Shown here: positions 46,578 through 56,681 of the stretch, piece by piece
How positions within the stretch are numbered: the first letter of the stretch is position 1
Layout: every line of letters begins with the position of its first letter
From: Nostoc linckia FACHB-104
GTDB lineage: Bacteria > Cyanobacteriota > Cyanobacteriia > Cyanobacteriales > Nostocaceae
DNA: 64,000 nt
Assembly (NCBI RefSeq): GCF_014696615.1
Contig: NZ_JACJQJ010000005.1
Location: forward strand, 1 to 64,000
Reading direction: 5' to 3'
Notes under the pieces: model-generated
What the model was told of the DNA's origin: nothing
Databases searched by the model: none
What the model saw: only the letters and a program-made list of their open reading frames with translations
Made by a program: the position numbers and the translations under genes

Positions 46578-47408
46578 CTATTGTTCCAATGTACTGGGAA
46601 TAAGTTTTCTAAGTTGTTTGTATGGCTGTTTGATTGTTGGTGCTGAGGGGGTAGTCACATTTAAAATTATCTCTAGCAACCAAGGTGCAAGGCGTTGACA
46701 CCATACTGCTAGATGACTTTGCCATCCTACTAAGATTTCTGGTGAATCTCTTTGCAATCCTGCGGCAAGCGTTTGTGCTACTTTTTGGGGAGTTGTGGGA
46801 ATTACCCAGCGAAATAATTGAAAGTCCCGCACCATGTCTGTATCCGTGAGGGAAGGAAGTAACGCTTTTACCTGAATATTGTATGGCGCTAGTTCATGGC
46901 GCAAAGCTTGGGTAAATCCTAAGATGGCGAATTTGGTAGCCGAATAAGTCGCCATTGTGGGTGCAGCGATTTTGCCCATCAAGCTGGATACATTCACAAT
47001 TGTCCCTTGTCTTTGACTAGCCATGCGTCGTGCCACAAGACTAGTGAGGTTGTACATTCCCATTAAATTGACGGAGATTTCCTCTTGAACTTGGGGAAGT
47101 TTGGATTGCAAAAACGCATTCTGATAGGCGACTCCGGCACAATTCACTAGTAGATGTATGGGGCCATAATTACGCCAAAGTTGAGCAACAGCAATATTTA
47201 CCTCTACTGTTTGCGTCAAATCGATTGCTAAAGTTGAGACTTCTGTACCTAGCGCTGAGATTTCCTCTGCAACCTCAGCTAATTTTTGGCGATCGCGCGC
47301 TATGAGTATGACTCGCTTGATGCCTTGCTGTGCTAATTCTAGAGCGATCGCACGTCCAATACCACGGGAAGCCCCAGTAATTAAGGCAACCTTACCTTGA
47401 ATCTTCAT
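46578..47408 (-). CDS. Short-chain dehydrogenase/reductase
   Basis: A 276-residue NAD(P)-dependent oxidoreductase of the classical SDR type. The cofactor loop is GASRGIG near residue 14, followed by NCAG, the catalytic Ser in NVSSLMGK and YSATK with Tyr and Lys. The C-terminus is longer than usual and ends in a hydrophobic region (WLLEIILNVTTP), which suggests membrane association as in lipid-modifying members. The substrate is not known. It is transcribed alone. Confidence 0.9.
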   Translation of the reverse strand: MKIQGKVALITGASRGIGRAIALELAQQGIKRVILIARDRQKLAEVAEEISALGTEVSTLAIDLTQTVEVNIAVAQLWRNYGPIHLLVNCAGVAYQNAFLQSKLPQVQEEISVNLMGMYNLTSLVARRMASQRQGTIVNVSSLMGKIAAPTMATYSATKFAILGFTQALRHELAPYNIQVKALLPSLTDTDMVRDFQLFRWVIPTTPQKVAQTLAAGLQRDSPEILVGWQSHLAVWCQRLAPWLLEIILNVTTPSAPTIKQPYKQLRKLIPSTLEQ

Positions 47409-47973
47409 AAATTTTTACCTCCAAAATGTCAGTCCTACTGCGTTATGTGTTGCATCCGCAGTGCAGACAAATTAGCAATTGTTATTTAAATCGAAACTAA
47501 GCCTGTAAGTAGGAGATATTTCTGAGTTAATCTACAACCCTTGATCGTCAGTCCCTAAACAACAGAAATTTCTCGCTTTGCATCAAATCATCAGCACTTC
47601 CTACTATTCTCTGCATGGATATAGCTCATAGGTTTTGACATCCCCTCAATTTGAGTGTTCACCGGAGCGTTTCCATACACACGTTAACAACTAAATCAAG
47701 TTATAGCAACATTTTTTAATAAGTATTTCTTAATAGTTGTTTACAACAAGTATATATATGAGTAATTTTTTGGCAAATAAGTTTTTATAAATACTGCAGG
47801 TCTAATATAAAAATTTCTTGACAATCGGACTAATTTACCAAAATAAATTTAATAAAATCCGCAATATGGCTGAATTATGACAAAATTTGTCATCCCTAAG
47901 ACAACAGAAATACATATAGTTGAGGAAACTAGATCGGATAAATTTCCGTCAATATACTGATTACATTTAGATT
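47409..47973. other. AT-rich divergent intergenic region
   Basis: 565 bases between divergent genes. I see no open frame with a plausible start, no repeat family and no recognisable transcription factor site. Confidence 0.5.
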
Positions 47974-48552
47974 ATGAATACTCCTAGCCATGCGATTCTC
48001 AATCTGGTTGTGTTTAACCAACAAGTGAGAAATCAGGCGAGTTATGCAATATTTATTGGCGCAATATTGCCCGATGTGCCAATATTTTTGTTTTACTTTT
48101 TAATGAAATTCATCTATCGTTTACCCTCACGTCAGATTTGGTCAGAAGCTTACTACCAGCCGTTTTGGCAAGGAATAATCAGTATTTTTCACTCTATTCC
48201 TTTAGCATTAATTGGGCTAATAATTGCCCATTTTTTAAATTGGAAACTCATAGAAGTTGGGTTTAGCAGTATGGTGCTGCACTCGCTTTTAGATTTACCA
48301 GTTCATCACAATGATGCCCATCGCCACTTTTTCCCCTTTAGTAATTACCGTTTTATTAGTCCGATTTCCTATTGGGATCGCAACCATTACGGGGGGATCA
48401 TAGCTTTCGTGGAGATTTCCTTAGTATTAGTAGCTAGTATTTATTTGTTTCCCACTATGCGATCGCCCTTCACCAAAGGACTACTAATAATAATCAATGT
48501 ATTTTATTGGGGCGCATATTTGAGGTTTTATCTCAAAGACGCAATACCATAA
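47974..48552 (+). CDS. YdjM-like membrane protein (putative metal-dependent hydrolase)
   Basis: A 192-residue protein with about four hydrophobic helices. The opening MNTPSHAILN, the segment GAILPDVP and the histidine-rich loop LHSLLDLPVHHNDAHRHFFPFS fit the YdjM-type inner-membrane family annotated as metal-dependent hydrolases. The His and Asp residues probably bind a metal. No function has been shown for close relatives. It is transcribed alone. Confidence 0.7.
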   Translation: MNTPSHAILNLVVFNQQVRNQASYAIFIGAILPDVPIFLFYFLMKFIYRLPSRQIWSEAYYQPFWQGIISIFHSIPLALIGLIIAHFLNWKLIEVGFSSMVLHSLLDLPVHHNDAHRHFFPFSNYRFISPISYWDRNHYGGIIAFVEISLVLVASIYLFPTMRSPFTKGLLIIINVFYWGAYLRFYLKDAIP

Positions 48553-48648
48553 ATTGATTTGGGGTTGGGTGTTTGGTGTTGGGTGTTTGGTGTTTGTTCA
48601 ATTACCAATTCCTCATTCCCCATTACTCATTACTCATTCCCCATTCCC

Positions 48649-50313
48649 TCATGGCGCAGCCGGAGTTGGCTGTGGTGCTGGTATTTTTGGTTGCGGATCT
48701 ACAGCACTTAATGCTTGTTTTAACTGCTCTGTAGTTAAAGACTCGACAATACTGAGATTGAGTGGAGCCTGACTAATATATTGAGCATAGCCAGGCTGCA
48801 AATACGGACGATATTCTTGGCGGTTTAAAAGATGGGTGTCAAAGAAAGCGACGCTTAAAGCTCTTATATAGGAATAAGCAGGCGCACGGTTTGGCCCTAA
48901 TAAGGCTTCTGGTACGGGTAAAACATTATTTTCCGCCGTGGGTTCTGCGATCGCGCTAAAGTGGGTTGCGTTTTCAATGAGTACAAGATATTTGTTGGGG
49001 TTTGGAAGCCAAGTAAAGGGGTAAATCTGTTCAGATAGAGGGGGTGCAAAGATATCTTGGCTACCTGCGACTAACATTGTGGGTAATTTGATTTGATTTA
49101 TGCCACTTTCGCCCAAAACAGAACTATCAATGGGATTAACCGCCATCACAGCTTTAATGCGATCGTCTTGCAGTGGATAATTTTGGGCGGCTAATTCGTA
49201 GGCGCGACACTGTAAAAAGACTGAAACATTCAAGGTACGATTGGGCGCACAGTCGCGGCGCAGTTGCTCAAAGTTCAGCTTTCCTCCCCCCAAAGCTAAA
49301 ACAGTGTAACCGCCAAAGGAATGTCCTATTGCTCCAATTTGTTGAAAATTGATTTTACCTTGAAGGTTGCGATCGCTCTTGTCTCGTTGCTGGAGTTGAT
49401 CGAGAACAAACTTGACATCTAAAGGACGGTTAATAAATTCTTGTGCTTCTGGAGGCCCAGCCAAGCCAGAAAAGTATAGCTGAAAGCGTTGGGCATTACT
49501 ACCGGGATGTTCTAAGACAGCTACCGCAAAGCCATAGGATGCTAAATGTTCCGCTAGATAGACAAAAGCGTAGCGATCGGAAGCAACACCATGAGAAATT
49601 ACAATTAAAGGACTTGGTGCTGAGGCTTGCGGTAAATACAAATCTACAGGGAGATTGCGATTGCGTGCAGTATCGTTGAATTGGAAGCTGGTTTTCTGCC
49701 AAGGTAATTTGCCAGGCGATCGCAAATCTGGCAATTGAGCATAGTTAACTGTAGCATTATTAGTTTGGGCGATCGCCTGTTGTTTAATCAAAGCCACAAT
49801 TTGATCCTTGGCTTTCACCAAATCTGACAAGCTATTAACTATCTGTAGTCCCTCAGAGAAATTTAACCGCAAACTTGTGCTGGGGTACTTACGCAATAGG
49901 TTCACAACCGTTAAGCCTTGAGGATCAGCAGCAGATAAAATCAAAGCTGCACGGATGGCATAAAAACCATTTTGTCGTGAGTCAGTAAGTAACAATTCCC
50001 CCAACCGTCTTAGTACTTCTTCACCAAGAGGCGAATAGGTAAACTGAGAAACCAAAACAGGCGTAATCTCAAATTTTTGTTGCAAAAGCTGCCGCAATTG
50101 AGCTAGTTGCTCCGGATTAGCACGACTGGCATAAAATGATAATTCACTGTCGATTTTGCCTTCTTTAGCAAATTTTTCTAAAGATTCAGCCGATAAAGAA
50201 AATTCTCCAAACGGAGGGTAAAAAAAACTGATGCGCTCGGCTCCTAGTCCTGGCGTTGCCGTCAAAAATGTAGATAGTAAACCTAAACTGAGATATTTTA
50301 GAAATTTTTTCAT
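48649..50313 (-). CDS. Secreted alpha/beta hydrolase with DUF1400 N-terminal domain
   Basis: A 554-residue exported protein. Residues 1-26 are a signal peptide (MKKFLKYLSLGLLSTFLTATPGLGA). Residues 28-160 match DUF1400, a helical domain almost confined to cyanobacteria (FFYPPFGEFSLSAESLEKFAKEGKI). Residues 200-510 are an alpha/beta hydrolase like PAF-acetylhydrolase and dienelactone hydrolase, with the nucleophile in GHSFGGYT and a His in NATHFSA. The C-terminus is proline-rich. ATG at 50313 is better than the TTG two codons earlier. A lipase or esterase activity is likely; the substrate is unknown. Confidence 0.88.
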   Translation of the reverse strand: MKKFLKYLSLGLLSTFLTATPGLGAERISFFYPPFGEFSLSAESLEKFAKEGKIDSELSFYASRANPEQLAQLRQLLQQKFEITPVLVSQFTYSPLGEEVLRRLGELLLTDSRQNGFYAIRAALILSAADPQGLTVVNLLRKYPSTSLRLNFSEGLQIVNSLSDLVKAKDQIVALIKQQAIAQTNNATVNYAQLPDLRSPGKLPWQKTSFQFNDTARNRNLPVDLYLPQASAPSPLIVISHGVASDRYAFVYLAEHLASYGFAVAVLEHPGSNAQRFQLYFSGLAGPPEAQEFINRPLDVKFVLDQLQQRDKSDRNLQGKINFQQIGAIGHSFGGYTVLALGGGKLNFEQLRRDCAPNRTLNVSVFLQCRAYELAAQNYPLQDDRIKAVMAVNPIDSSVLGESGINQIKLPTMLVAGSQDIFAPPLSEQIYPFTWLPNPNKYLVLIENATHFSAIAEPTAENNVLPVPEALLGPNRAPAYSYIRALSVAFFDTHLLNRQEYRPYLQPGYAQYISQAPLNLSIVESLTTEQLKQALSAVDPQPKIPAPQPTPAAP

Positions 50314-50563
50314 GAGCAAAACCCGCTTTTTACCAAGTAGACACCTAATTGGGCGGCAAAGAAAGCGGGGCGGGATAAATACCGCTTTCCTATTGATTTA
50401 CTTTTAGATATACCAAATACCTCATTAATGCACATATATCCCAGAGGTTAGGCGTTAATACTTCTTTTCTGCTTCTCTGCATCCGTGTAGACTTCAGAAA
50501 GCCAAATTTTACCCCTAAAGCTCTAATTAGCGCGATAATTAATTTAGAGGTCAAAATTTTTAT

Positions 50564-50758
50564 ATGTCATCAATACCATGCTCTGGTTGTGTGGTTACCC
50601 TAACTCAACAACAAGAGAAAAATATCTCTCACCAAAAGCATTGTCAGGATGAGCAGGTTAACTACTGCAATGTCCCTGTCAAAAATTGCACTGTGGTTGA
50701 AAATGGTCGAGTAGTAGTTAAACCATTACAAACACCAGATCTCAAAGAGATTGATTAG
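50564..50758 (+). CDS. Small cysteine-containing protein, unknown
   Basis: A 64-residue frame with five cysteines (Cys6, Cys9, Cys27, Cys35 and Cys42) and no membrane segment. GAGGTC lies about 14 bases before the ATG, further than ideal. The composition looks protein-like, but no family is recognised, so I hold this as a possible gene. The spacing CxxC at the start could bind metal. Confidence 0.4.
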   Translation: MSSIPCSGCVVTLTQQQEKNISHQKHCQDEQVNYCNVPVKNCTVVENGRVVVKPLQTPDLKEID

Positions 50759-50819
50759 CTTTTAACGCATCGAAACTATCCTTCAATAAATTAACAACCA
50801 TTCTGGTTTGACTCAGAAT

Positions 50820-51755
50820 TCAGGACTCGTCATAGCTAATCTCATCTAGACTGACGACATCGTGGAAATACTGGTAATCAATGTAGCGATGTCCATCACT
50901 TGTCTCGTGCATAATGTTGACAAACTGATAGTTCCACAATAAGTCAGTGGCGCTATAAGTATGACGGGCATGAAGGACTTGAGCTACGGTTTCATCAATA
51001 CCACTTAGTGAAATCACAATAGAGCTATTTGTCTTGAGTAAAGATTCTGTAGTCATTCCATAAAGCTGGCTAGACTCATCAATAATATGCATTGCTAACC
51101 AGCTTAATGTAAAGCTAGGTGATAGATTCCTCACTAGTTTGAGTTCGTGAATGCGTCGTATATAATGCCCCTCTGCGGTAACTTCGTCTCGCATCAGGTA
51201 CACTCGCATCTGTGCTTCTAAAATCAAATTACGGCGCTTATTAGCAGTGCGAAACATCAGCGTCGGCTGTCCTTCATGGGGTGTAATCACTGCAACACGG
51301 CTAAAAACAACACGTGCAGTAGGACGAGAGAAACGAGCAAAGGCCAATCCTGTCATCACTGCAATTCCCATTAAGCCTACCATCGCTTCAATAGTCACGA
51401 TGGTATTGGCATAAGGTGTTTTAGGATACATAGCACCATAGCCAATGGATGCCAGGGTTTGCACGCTAAAAAAGAAGACATCTAAGAAAGAGCCTGGTCT
51501 AGCATTTTCTATACAATCTCCTCCAGCCAGGTATACTAAAGCAAATACGGCGTTAGTAGCTAAATACGCCACAGCAATCAGTAGGAAAAACCCAGGCCAG
51601 GAAACAGTTAACAGCAGATGATAGGGGTCACGCCAGTAAGAATACCAAACACCCATTCCGACAATCTGGAATTGTCCATCCCTGATTTTAATGTGAACAC
51701 GCGATCGCCTGTGTGTCCCTTGCTTGCGAAAAAGTTTATTGAGTGAAAATCTCAT
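50820..51755 (-). CDS. Inward-rectifier-type potassium channel (KirBac-like)
   Basis: A 311-residue channel protein. Two membrane helices (about 45-78 and 115-140) flank the pore loop QTLASIGYGAMYP. The selectivity filter is Ser103-Ile-Gly-Tyr-Gly, with Ser where Thr is usual. The C-terminal 170 residues form the cytoplasmic Kir immunoglobulin-like domain (LMFRTANKRRNLILEAQMRVYL, LSPSFTLSWLAMHIID). Bacterial Kir channels conduct potassium and are controlled by lipids and ligands. It is transcribed alone. Confidence 0.9.
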   Translation of the reverse strand: MRFSLNKLFRKQGTHRRSRVHIKIRDGQFQIVGMGVWYSYWRDPYHLLLTVSWPGFFLLIAVAYLATNAVFALVYLAGGDCIENARPGSFLDVFFFSVQTLASIGYGAMYPKTPYANTIVTIEAMVGLMGIAVMTGLAFARFSRPTARVVFSRVAVITPHEGQPTLMFRTANKRRNLILEAQMRVYLMRDEVTAEGHYIRRIHELKLVRNLSPSFTLSWLAMHIIDESSQLYGMTTESLLKTNSSIVISLSGIDETVAQVLHARHTYSATDLLWNYQFVNIMHETSDGHRYIDYQYFHDVVSLDEISYDES

Positions 51756-52384
51756 TAGGAGTAGCCAAAATCACTGCTAATCAGTAGGATAACTAGTGCC
51801 GCTACACGGAATTTACATCTATCCAATGTGCAATTATTTTTATTAACTCACATTCTGCTGATGGACAAGAAAATCTTTTAATTTCCCATAACACTTATAT
51901 ATTAAAGTTTGAGTGCGATATAGGGATGATATAGTGTCTGATTCAACGCAGCTATCACCCCATAAGTAAGAAAAAGTCAGGACTTACGCAACTGGCACAT
52001 TGATCCTCTGGTATAGGAGTCAAGAGTCAAAAGTCAAAAATTTAGATTTTTTGGACTCTTGACATTTGACTCTTGACAAACATAAACGAAAAAATATGAC
52101 ACTTGCGTAAGTCCTAAAAGTATTAAAATTCGCTCAAATATTTTTATGCGCTCAATAAAGACTTGCTTGCTTTCCTACAGGGTTATCAAAAATTTGCCAA
52201 TTTTATAGCTATAGGAGTAGGAAAAATATCATTCTATCTGCTATACCTAAGTGTGGGTGTATTATTCGTGCTGCTATGCATAATATGCATTTGAGTAATT
52301 TAATTGATTACTCGACTTATGTAGAATAACGCGAAAGAAAATGCTAAGATTTAGGCGCAGTCGTTAATTATTACTTATTATTTT
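51756..52384. other. Intergenic region with a foldback element
   Basis: 629 bases without a supported gene. The foldback element at 51978-52115 is the main feature. The rest, including 52140-52380, is AT-rich and carries the putative promoter of the small gene at 52385. Confidence 0.55.
51978..52115. repeat. Foldback repeat element (13-base inverted ends)
   Basis: The ends AGGACTTACGCAA (51979-51991) and TTGCGTAAGTCCT (52103-52115) are perfect inverted repeats. Inside, GAGTCAAGAGTCAAAAGTC and GACTCTTGACATTTGACTC are also nearly inverted, so the element can fold along most of its length. The left end is identical over 20 bases to a sequence at 82-101. AAAAGT occurs just outside both ends, a possible small target duplication. 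Confidence 0.7.
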
Positions 52385-52579
52385 GTGGCAAGAGCGAGTA
52401 CAGCGATAGGTGTTAGTCCAATCATTAAGGAGATTGTGCAAAAACAAGCACATTCGACACGGTTAACTTTGAAAGAGGTTATTCTCATGGGTATGATAGC
52501 AATTGACAAAATGGATGAACAAAGCCGTCAAGAGCTAGCAGATGAAGTGCATAAAATGCAAGTTAATGGCGAAATCTAA
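52385..52579 (+). CDS. Small conserved-looking protein, possibly DNA-binding
   Basis: A 64-residue protein with a GTG start. The sequence (MARASTAIGVSPIIKEIVQKQAHSTRLTLKEVILMGMIAIDKMDEQSR) suggests a short strand followed by helices, and may be a ribbon-helix-helix-like regulator, but I cannot confirm the fold. It has no cysteines and no membrane segment. No clear ribosome binding site is visible. A partner toxin was looked for and not found. Confidence 0.45.
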   Translation: MARASTAIGVSPIIKEIVQKQAHSTRLTLKEVILMGMIAIDKMDEQSRQELADEVHKMQVNGEI

Positions 52580-52765
52580 ATTTACTGGTAGGAGTCAAAA
52601 GTTTACAATCTTAGGTAAAATTATTAGTTAAATAACTATTAAAAGAGTTAGTGGGTTCAATTTTAGAATTGGCGATTTAGTCTTTACAAAAGCTTAGTAG
52701 TTATTACAGTGAATAATTCAGTATTCCAGAGAAAAAACTGCTCACTGTTCGCTTTTTACTGATTG

Positions 52766-53668
52766 TTAACTAAACCTATAACGACTTCCAGTAACATAAT
52801 CTTCATTAATTTCAAAAGCAATCCATTGACGTTGCAAATCTTCCGCAACGAATCCCGTAGTGTTAGATCCAGCAAATGGATCTAATACTAGATCGCCTTC
52901 ATCAGTCAAGAATTTAATAAAAAACTCTGCAAAGGCTTGGGGAAACCTAGCTGGATGAGGTTTAATACCTGCTTCTTTACAACGACGCAAATAAGCGCTA
53001 TTGGATTCTGTATTGGCAATTTCTAGCAGATTAGGTGGAATTGCGCCTTGATTATCTTTTTGAAATTTGTCAGAAATATCATGTCCGCTAGGACGTATTT
53101 TGGCTTTATAGCCATTCTTGAGTAATTGCTGCATACTCTGGCTATATGGTTTTAAAACTTTTCGATTATCTGCTTTAGGGTTTGGAGTTTTGGATAACCA
53201 CCAAACTACATTGACTGAATCTTTAACGCGGACTCTTCTAATTGTTACCCATTCAGCAGGGGTAGGTAATCTTGCCGGATTATAGTGGTAAAATTCTTGG
53301 GCGAGAAAAAAGCCGATTTCCTTACACAATCTTACTAAAAGCTCATATTGATAGATACTCCGGACGGGATTTCCGGGAAGATAAGCGCCGCCTAAATCTA
53401 AAACAAATGAGCCATTCTCAGCTAGTACTCTTTTAAATTCTGCAGCGAAGGGTAAAAACCATTCAATATATTTTTCTGAACTTTCATTACCGTATTCTTT
53501 TTTGCGTGTCAGCGCGAATGGTGGTGAAGTGAGAATTAAATTAATAGTGTTGTCATCAATGCATTTGATCAGTTCTAGACTGTCACCTAAATATAATGCT
53601 CCATTATTTTGAGTATAATAAGGGTGAAAATTACTCGATTTCTGTGATTTTTTCGCTTTTGGTGTCAA
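52766..53668 (-). CDS. Orphan beta-class DNA methyltransferase (probably N4-cytosine)
   Basis: A 300-residue methyltransferase with motif IV TSPPF near residue 50 before motif I DPFAGSNTTG near residue 270, the beta-class order. TSPPY/F is typical of N4-cytosine enzymes, although N6-adenine enzymes of this class exist. Motif X-like segments (YLGDSLELI) are present. The start is TTG at 53668 with no good ribosome binding site, so it may be misplaced. No restriction enzyme is adjacent, so it appears orphan. Synechocystis Sll0729 (GGCC, m4C) is a possible relative by analogy, not by alignment. Confidence 0.85.
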   Translation of the reverse strand: MTPKAKKSQKSSNFHPYYTQNNGALYLGDSLELIKCIDDNTINLILTSPPFALTRKKEYGNESSEKYIEWFLPFAAEFKRVLAENGSFVLDLGGAYLPGNPVRSIYQYELLVRLCKEIGFFLAQEFYHYNPARLPTPAEWVTIRRVRVKDSVNVVWWLSKTPNPKADNRKVLKPYSQSMQQLLKNGYKAKIRPSGHDISDKFQKDNQGAIPPNLLEIANTESNSAYLRRCKEAGIKPHPARFPQAFAEFFIKFLTDEGDLVLDPFAGSNTTGFVAEDLQRQWIAFEINEDYVTGSRYRFS

Positions 53669-53760
53669 GAGTAGTTAATTTTTTGAACTTAGCTAGTTAA
53701 AGCAATAATAATTATCCTTATAAGGATAGGAATGAGTTTATCCTATCCAGAGCTAAAATC

Positions 53761-54201
53761 CTACCATTTTTTGTATGGGAGAAATTTTCCAGACATAATA
53801 ATTTTCACGCGATCGCCTTTAGGATCTTCTTCTTTTTCAATATCCAAAGTAAAATCAATTGCGCTCATAATCCCATCGCCAAATTTTTCCTGAATTACAT
53901 CTTTAATGGGGAAACCATACACCTGCATAATCTCGTAAAAGCGATAAATCAGGGGATCGGTTGGTACGACTGGGCCTAACCCCTTCACAGGGCATTCAGT
54001 TAGTTCTTTAATATATATAGGCCCTAATTCTAATGCCTCTACTAGCAACTTCGCCTCTTCCTCAGAAGCGCTAGCTTGACGATAGAATACGGCAGCAATC
54101 CAGACTTCATCTCGTCCCAGAATTTTTTCTAAATCAGCAAATGTCAAACCTTTTTCTTTCTTAGCTTTTAATAGTGTTTGCGTAATTTCTGGGATAGACA
54201 T
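53761..54201 (-). CDS. cynS: Cyanate hydratase (cyanase)
   Basis: Converts cyanate and bicarbonate to ammonia and carbon dioxide. The 146-residue protein keeps the catalytic Arg87, Glu90 and Ser113, in [11 protein letters not shown] and [10 protein letters not shown], matching Arg96, Glu99 and Ser122 of the Escherichia coli enzyme. The length is standard. The usual cyanobacterial partners cynA, cynB and cynD (an ABC transporter for cyanate) are absent next to it. It stands alone, and no NtcA site is visible upstream. Confidence 0.95.
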   Translation of the reverse strand: MSIPEITQTLLKAKKEKGLTFADLEKILGRDEVWIAAVFYRQASASEEEAKLLVEALELGPIYIKELTECPVKGLGPVVPTDPLIYRFYEIMQVYGFPIKDVIQEKFGDGIMSAIDFTLDIEKEEDPKGDRVKIIMSGKFLPYKKW

Positions 54202-54343
54202 CTGATAAATTTTCTCAGCGATTAATTTTATAAGAAGAAGATTTTATCATGATTCTCAGAAATAGGCGATCGCTTTTTGCTTCAGATTAAAAATGAACTC
54301 CAGAAATTGAAAACATTATCTAGTAAGGTCTTTTTAATTAGTC

Positions 54344-54383
54344 AATAAAAAATCCCCTGCCTTGCGGTCGGGGATTTTTTATT
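54344..54383. terminator. Strong bidirectional terminator after psaB
   Basis: Fourteen-base perfect arms AATAAAAAATCCCC and GGGGATTTTTTATT around a 12-base loop, 27 bp past the psaB stop. Both strands end in a T-run, so it can end psaB and transcripts from the opposite side. It is the clearest intrinsic terminator in the window. Confidence 0.95.
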
Positions 54384-54409
54384 AATTACCTACAAAACTA
54401 GTAGCCAGA

Positions 54410-56635
54410 TCAACCGAACTTACCAGCAGTAGAAGCAATTAGGAACGCTGCGTAGGTTACGAAGTAGCCAACGGTGAAGTGAGCTAGACCAACCAAACGA
54501 GCTTGAACGATGGAGAGTGCAACGGGCTTGTCTTTCCAGCGAACTAGGTTAGCTAGAGGAGTGCGCTCGTGTGCCCAGACAATAGTTTCAATCAACTCTT
54601 GCCAGTAACCTCTCCAGGAGATGAGGAACATGAAGCCTGTTGCCCATACTAAGTGTCCGAATAGGAACATCCAAGCCCAAACAGACAGGTTATTCACGCC
54701 GTAGGGGTTGTAACCGTTGATCAACTGAGCAGAGTTAGCCCAGAGGTAATCACGGAACCAGCCCATTAGGTAAGTGGAGTTTTCGTTGAACTGAGCAACG
54801 TTACCTTGCCAAATACCCAGGTGTTTCCAGTGCCAGTAGAAGGTTAACCAACCTACTGTGTTCAATGCCCAGAACAGAGCTAGATAGAAAGCGTCCCAAG
54901 CAGAGATGTCGCAAGTACCGCCACGACCAGGGCCGTCGCAAGGGAATGCATAACCGAAGTCCTTTTTATCGGGCATCAGCTTAGAGCCACGAGCATCCAA
55001 AGCACCCTTAACGAGAATCAAGGTGGTGGTGTGCAGACCTAAGGCGATCGCATGGTGTACCAAGAAGTCGCCAGGGCCAATTGTTAAGAAGAGAGAGTTA
55101 GTGCCAGAGTTAATGGCATCCAACCAGCCACTCAACCATACGTTGCCGTAGTTGGGGTAGGCTGTGTAAGCAACGCTATCGGGGTTAGACAGCAAGGTGT
55201 CTAAGCCGTAGAGTACTTTACCGTGAGCAGCTTGAATGAACTGAGCAAATACTGGCTCAATCAAGATTTGCTTTTCAGGAGTACCGAAAGCAACTACTAC
55301 GTCGTTGTGAACGTACAAGCTGAGGGTGTGGAAACCTAAGAAGAGAGATACCCAGCTGAGGTGGGAGATGATCGCTTCTTTGTGCTGTAGCACACGCTCG
55401 AGTACGTTACCTTTGTTTTGCTCGGGGTCGTAGTCACGAACCCAGAAGATGGCACCGTGAGCAAAGGCACCAACCATTAAGAAGATAGCAATGTACTGGT
55501 GGTGGGTGTACAGCGCTGCCTGTGTTGTATAGTCCTTAGCGATAAACGCATAAGGAGGCAGGGAGTACATGTGTTGTGCCACCAAGGAGGTGATTACACC
55601 CAAACAAGCTAGGTGCCAACCCAATTGGAAGTGAAGGGAGTTGTTGTAGGTGTCATAAATGCCTTGGTGAGGCATGTTGAATGGACCTTCAACAGGTTTG
55701 CCAAAGAAGGTTTTGGCATTCATCATCTCTTTGATGCTGTGACCAATACCAAAGTTGGTACGGTACATGTGACCAGCGACGATGAACAGAACAGCGATCG
55801 CCAAGTGGTGATGAGCAATGTCAGTCAACCACAGGGATTCGGTTTGGGGATGGAAACCACCTAAAAAGGTGAGAATTGCAGTCCCTGCACCTTGGGAGGT
55901 ACCGAACAAATGACCTGCTGTGTCTGGGTTTTGAGCGTAAACGCCCCAGTTACCAGTAAAGAAGGGTTGCAAGCCTGCTGGGTGAGGTGGGGTAGTTAGG
56001 AAGTTATCCCAACCTACGTGCTGTCCGCGAGATTCGGGGATAGCAACGTGAATCAAGTGACCAGCCCAAGCTAGAGAGCTAACGCCAAACAAACCTGCCA
56101 AGTGGTGGTTGAGGCGAGATTCAGCACTCTTAAACCAAGCGAGGCTGGGACGGAACTTGGGTTGCAAATGCAACCAACCAGCAAACAATAGCACTGATGC
56201 GAACAATAGCAGGAAGATTGAACCTGCGTAGAGGTCAGCATTTGTCCGCATCCCCTGGGTGTACCACCAGTGGTATACACCAGAGTAAGCAATATTTACA
56301 GGATTGCTAGCACCAGCTTGGGTAAAAGCTTCAATTGCTGGTTTACCAAAGTGGGGGTCCCAAATCGCATGGGCGATGGGGCGGATGTGAATGGGATCTG
56401 TGATCCACTGTTCAAAGTTACCTTGCCAGGCCACGTGGAACAGGAGGCTGGAAGCCCACAGGAAAATGATTGCCAAGTGACCGAAGTGAGTGGCGAAAAT
56501 CTTTTGGTAAAGATTTTCTTCCGTCATGCCATCATGGCTTTCAAAGTCATTGCCTGTAGCGATCGCATACCATATCCGACGCGTAGTCGGGTCCTGTGCG
56601 AGATCCTGGCTAAATTTTGGAAATTTTGTTGCCAT
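54410..56635 (-). CDS. psaB: Photosystem I P700 apoprotein A2
   Basis: Core subunit of photosystem I that binds P700, the electron carriers and about half of the core chlorophyll, 741 residues, the usual length. Eleven membrane helices, the FX-ligand segment [12 protein letters not shown], and the typical opening [16 protein letters not shown] are intact. The second cysteine of the iron-sulfur site is in the same loop, as in all PsaB. It lies 135 bp downstream of psaA in the usual operon. No far-red-specific signature was looked for in detail. A strong terminator follows. Confidence 0.98.
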   Translation of the reverse strand: MATKFPKFSQDLAQDPTTRRIWYAIATGNDFESHDGMTEENLYQKIFATHFGHLAIIFLWASSLLFHVAWQGNFEQWITDPIHIRPIAHAIWDPHFGKPAIEAFTQAGASNPVNIAYSGVYHWWYTQGMRTNADLYAGSIFLLLFASVLLFAGWLHLQPKFRPSLAWFKSAESRLNHHLAGLFGVSSLAWAGHLIHVAIPESRGQHVGWDNFLTTPPHPAGLQPFFTGNWGVYAQNPDTAGHLFGTSQGAGTAILTFLGGFHPQTESLWLTDIAHHHLAIAVLFIVAGHMYRTNFGIGHSIKEMMNAKTFFGKPVEGPFNMPHQGIYDTYNNSLHFQLGWHLACLGVITSLVAQHMYSLPPYAFIAKDYTTQAALYTHHQYIAIFLMVGAFAHGAIFWVRDYDPEQNKGNVLERVLQHKEAIISHLSWVSLFLGFHTLSLYVHNDVVVAFGTPEKQILIEPVFAQFIQAAHGKVLYGLDTLLSNPDSVAYTAYPNYGNVWLSGWLDAINSGTNSLFLTIGPGDFLVHHAIALGLHTTTLILVKGALDARGSKLMPDKKDFGYAFPCDGPGRGGTCDISAWDAFYLALFWALNTVGWLTFYWHWKHLGIWQGNVAQFNENSTYLMGWFRDYLWANSAQLINGYNPYGVNNLSVWAWMFLFGHLVWATGFMFLISWRGYWQELIETIVWAHERTPLANLVRWKDKPVALSIVQARLVGLAHFTVGYFVTYAAFLIASTAGKFG

Positions 56636-56681
56636 AGGTTTGATAATTCCTCTGACCTTTAGCCATCATGTTTCAGCTTTC

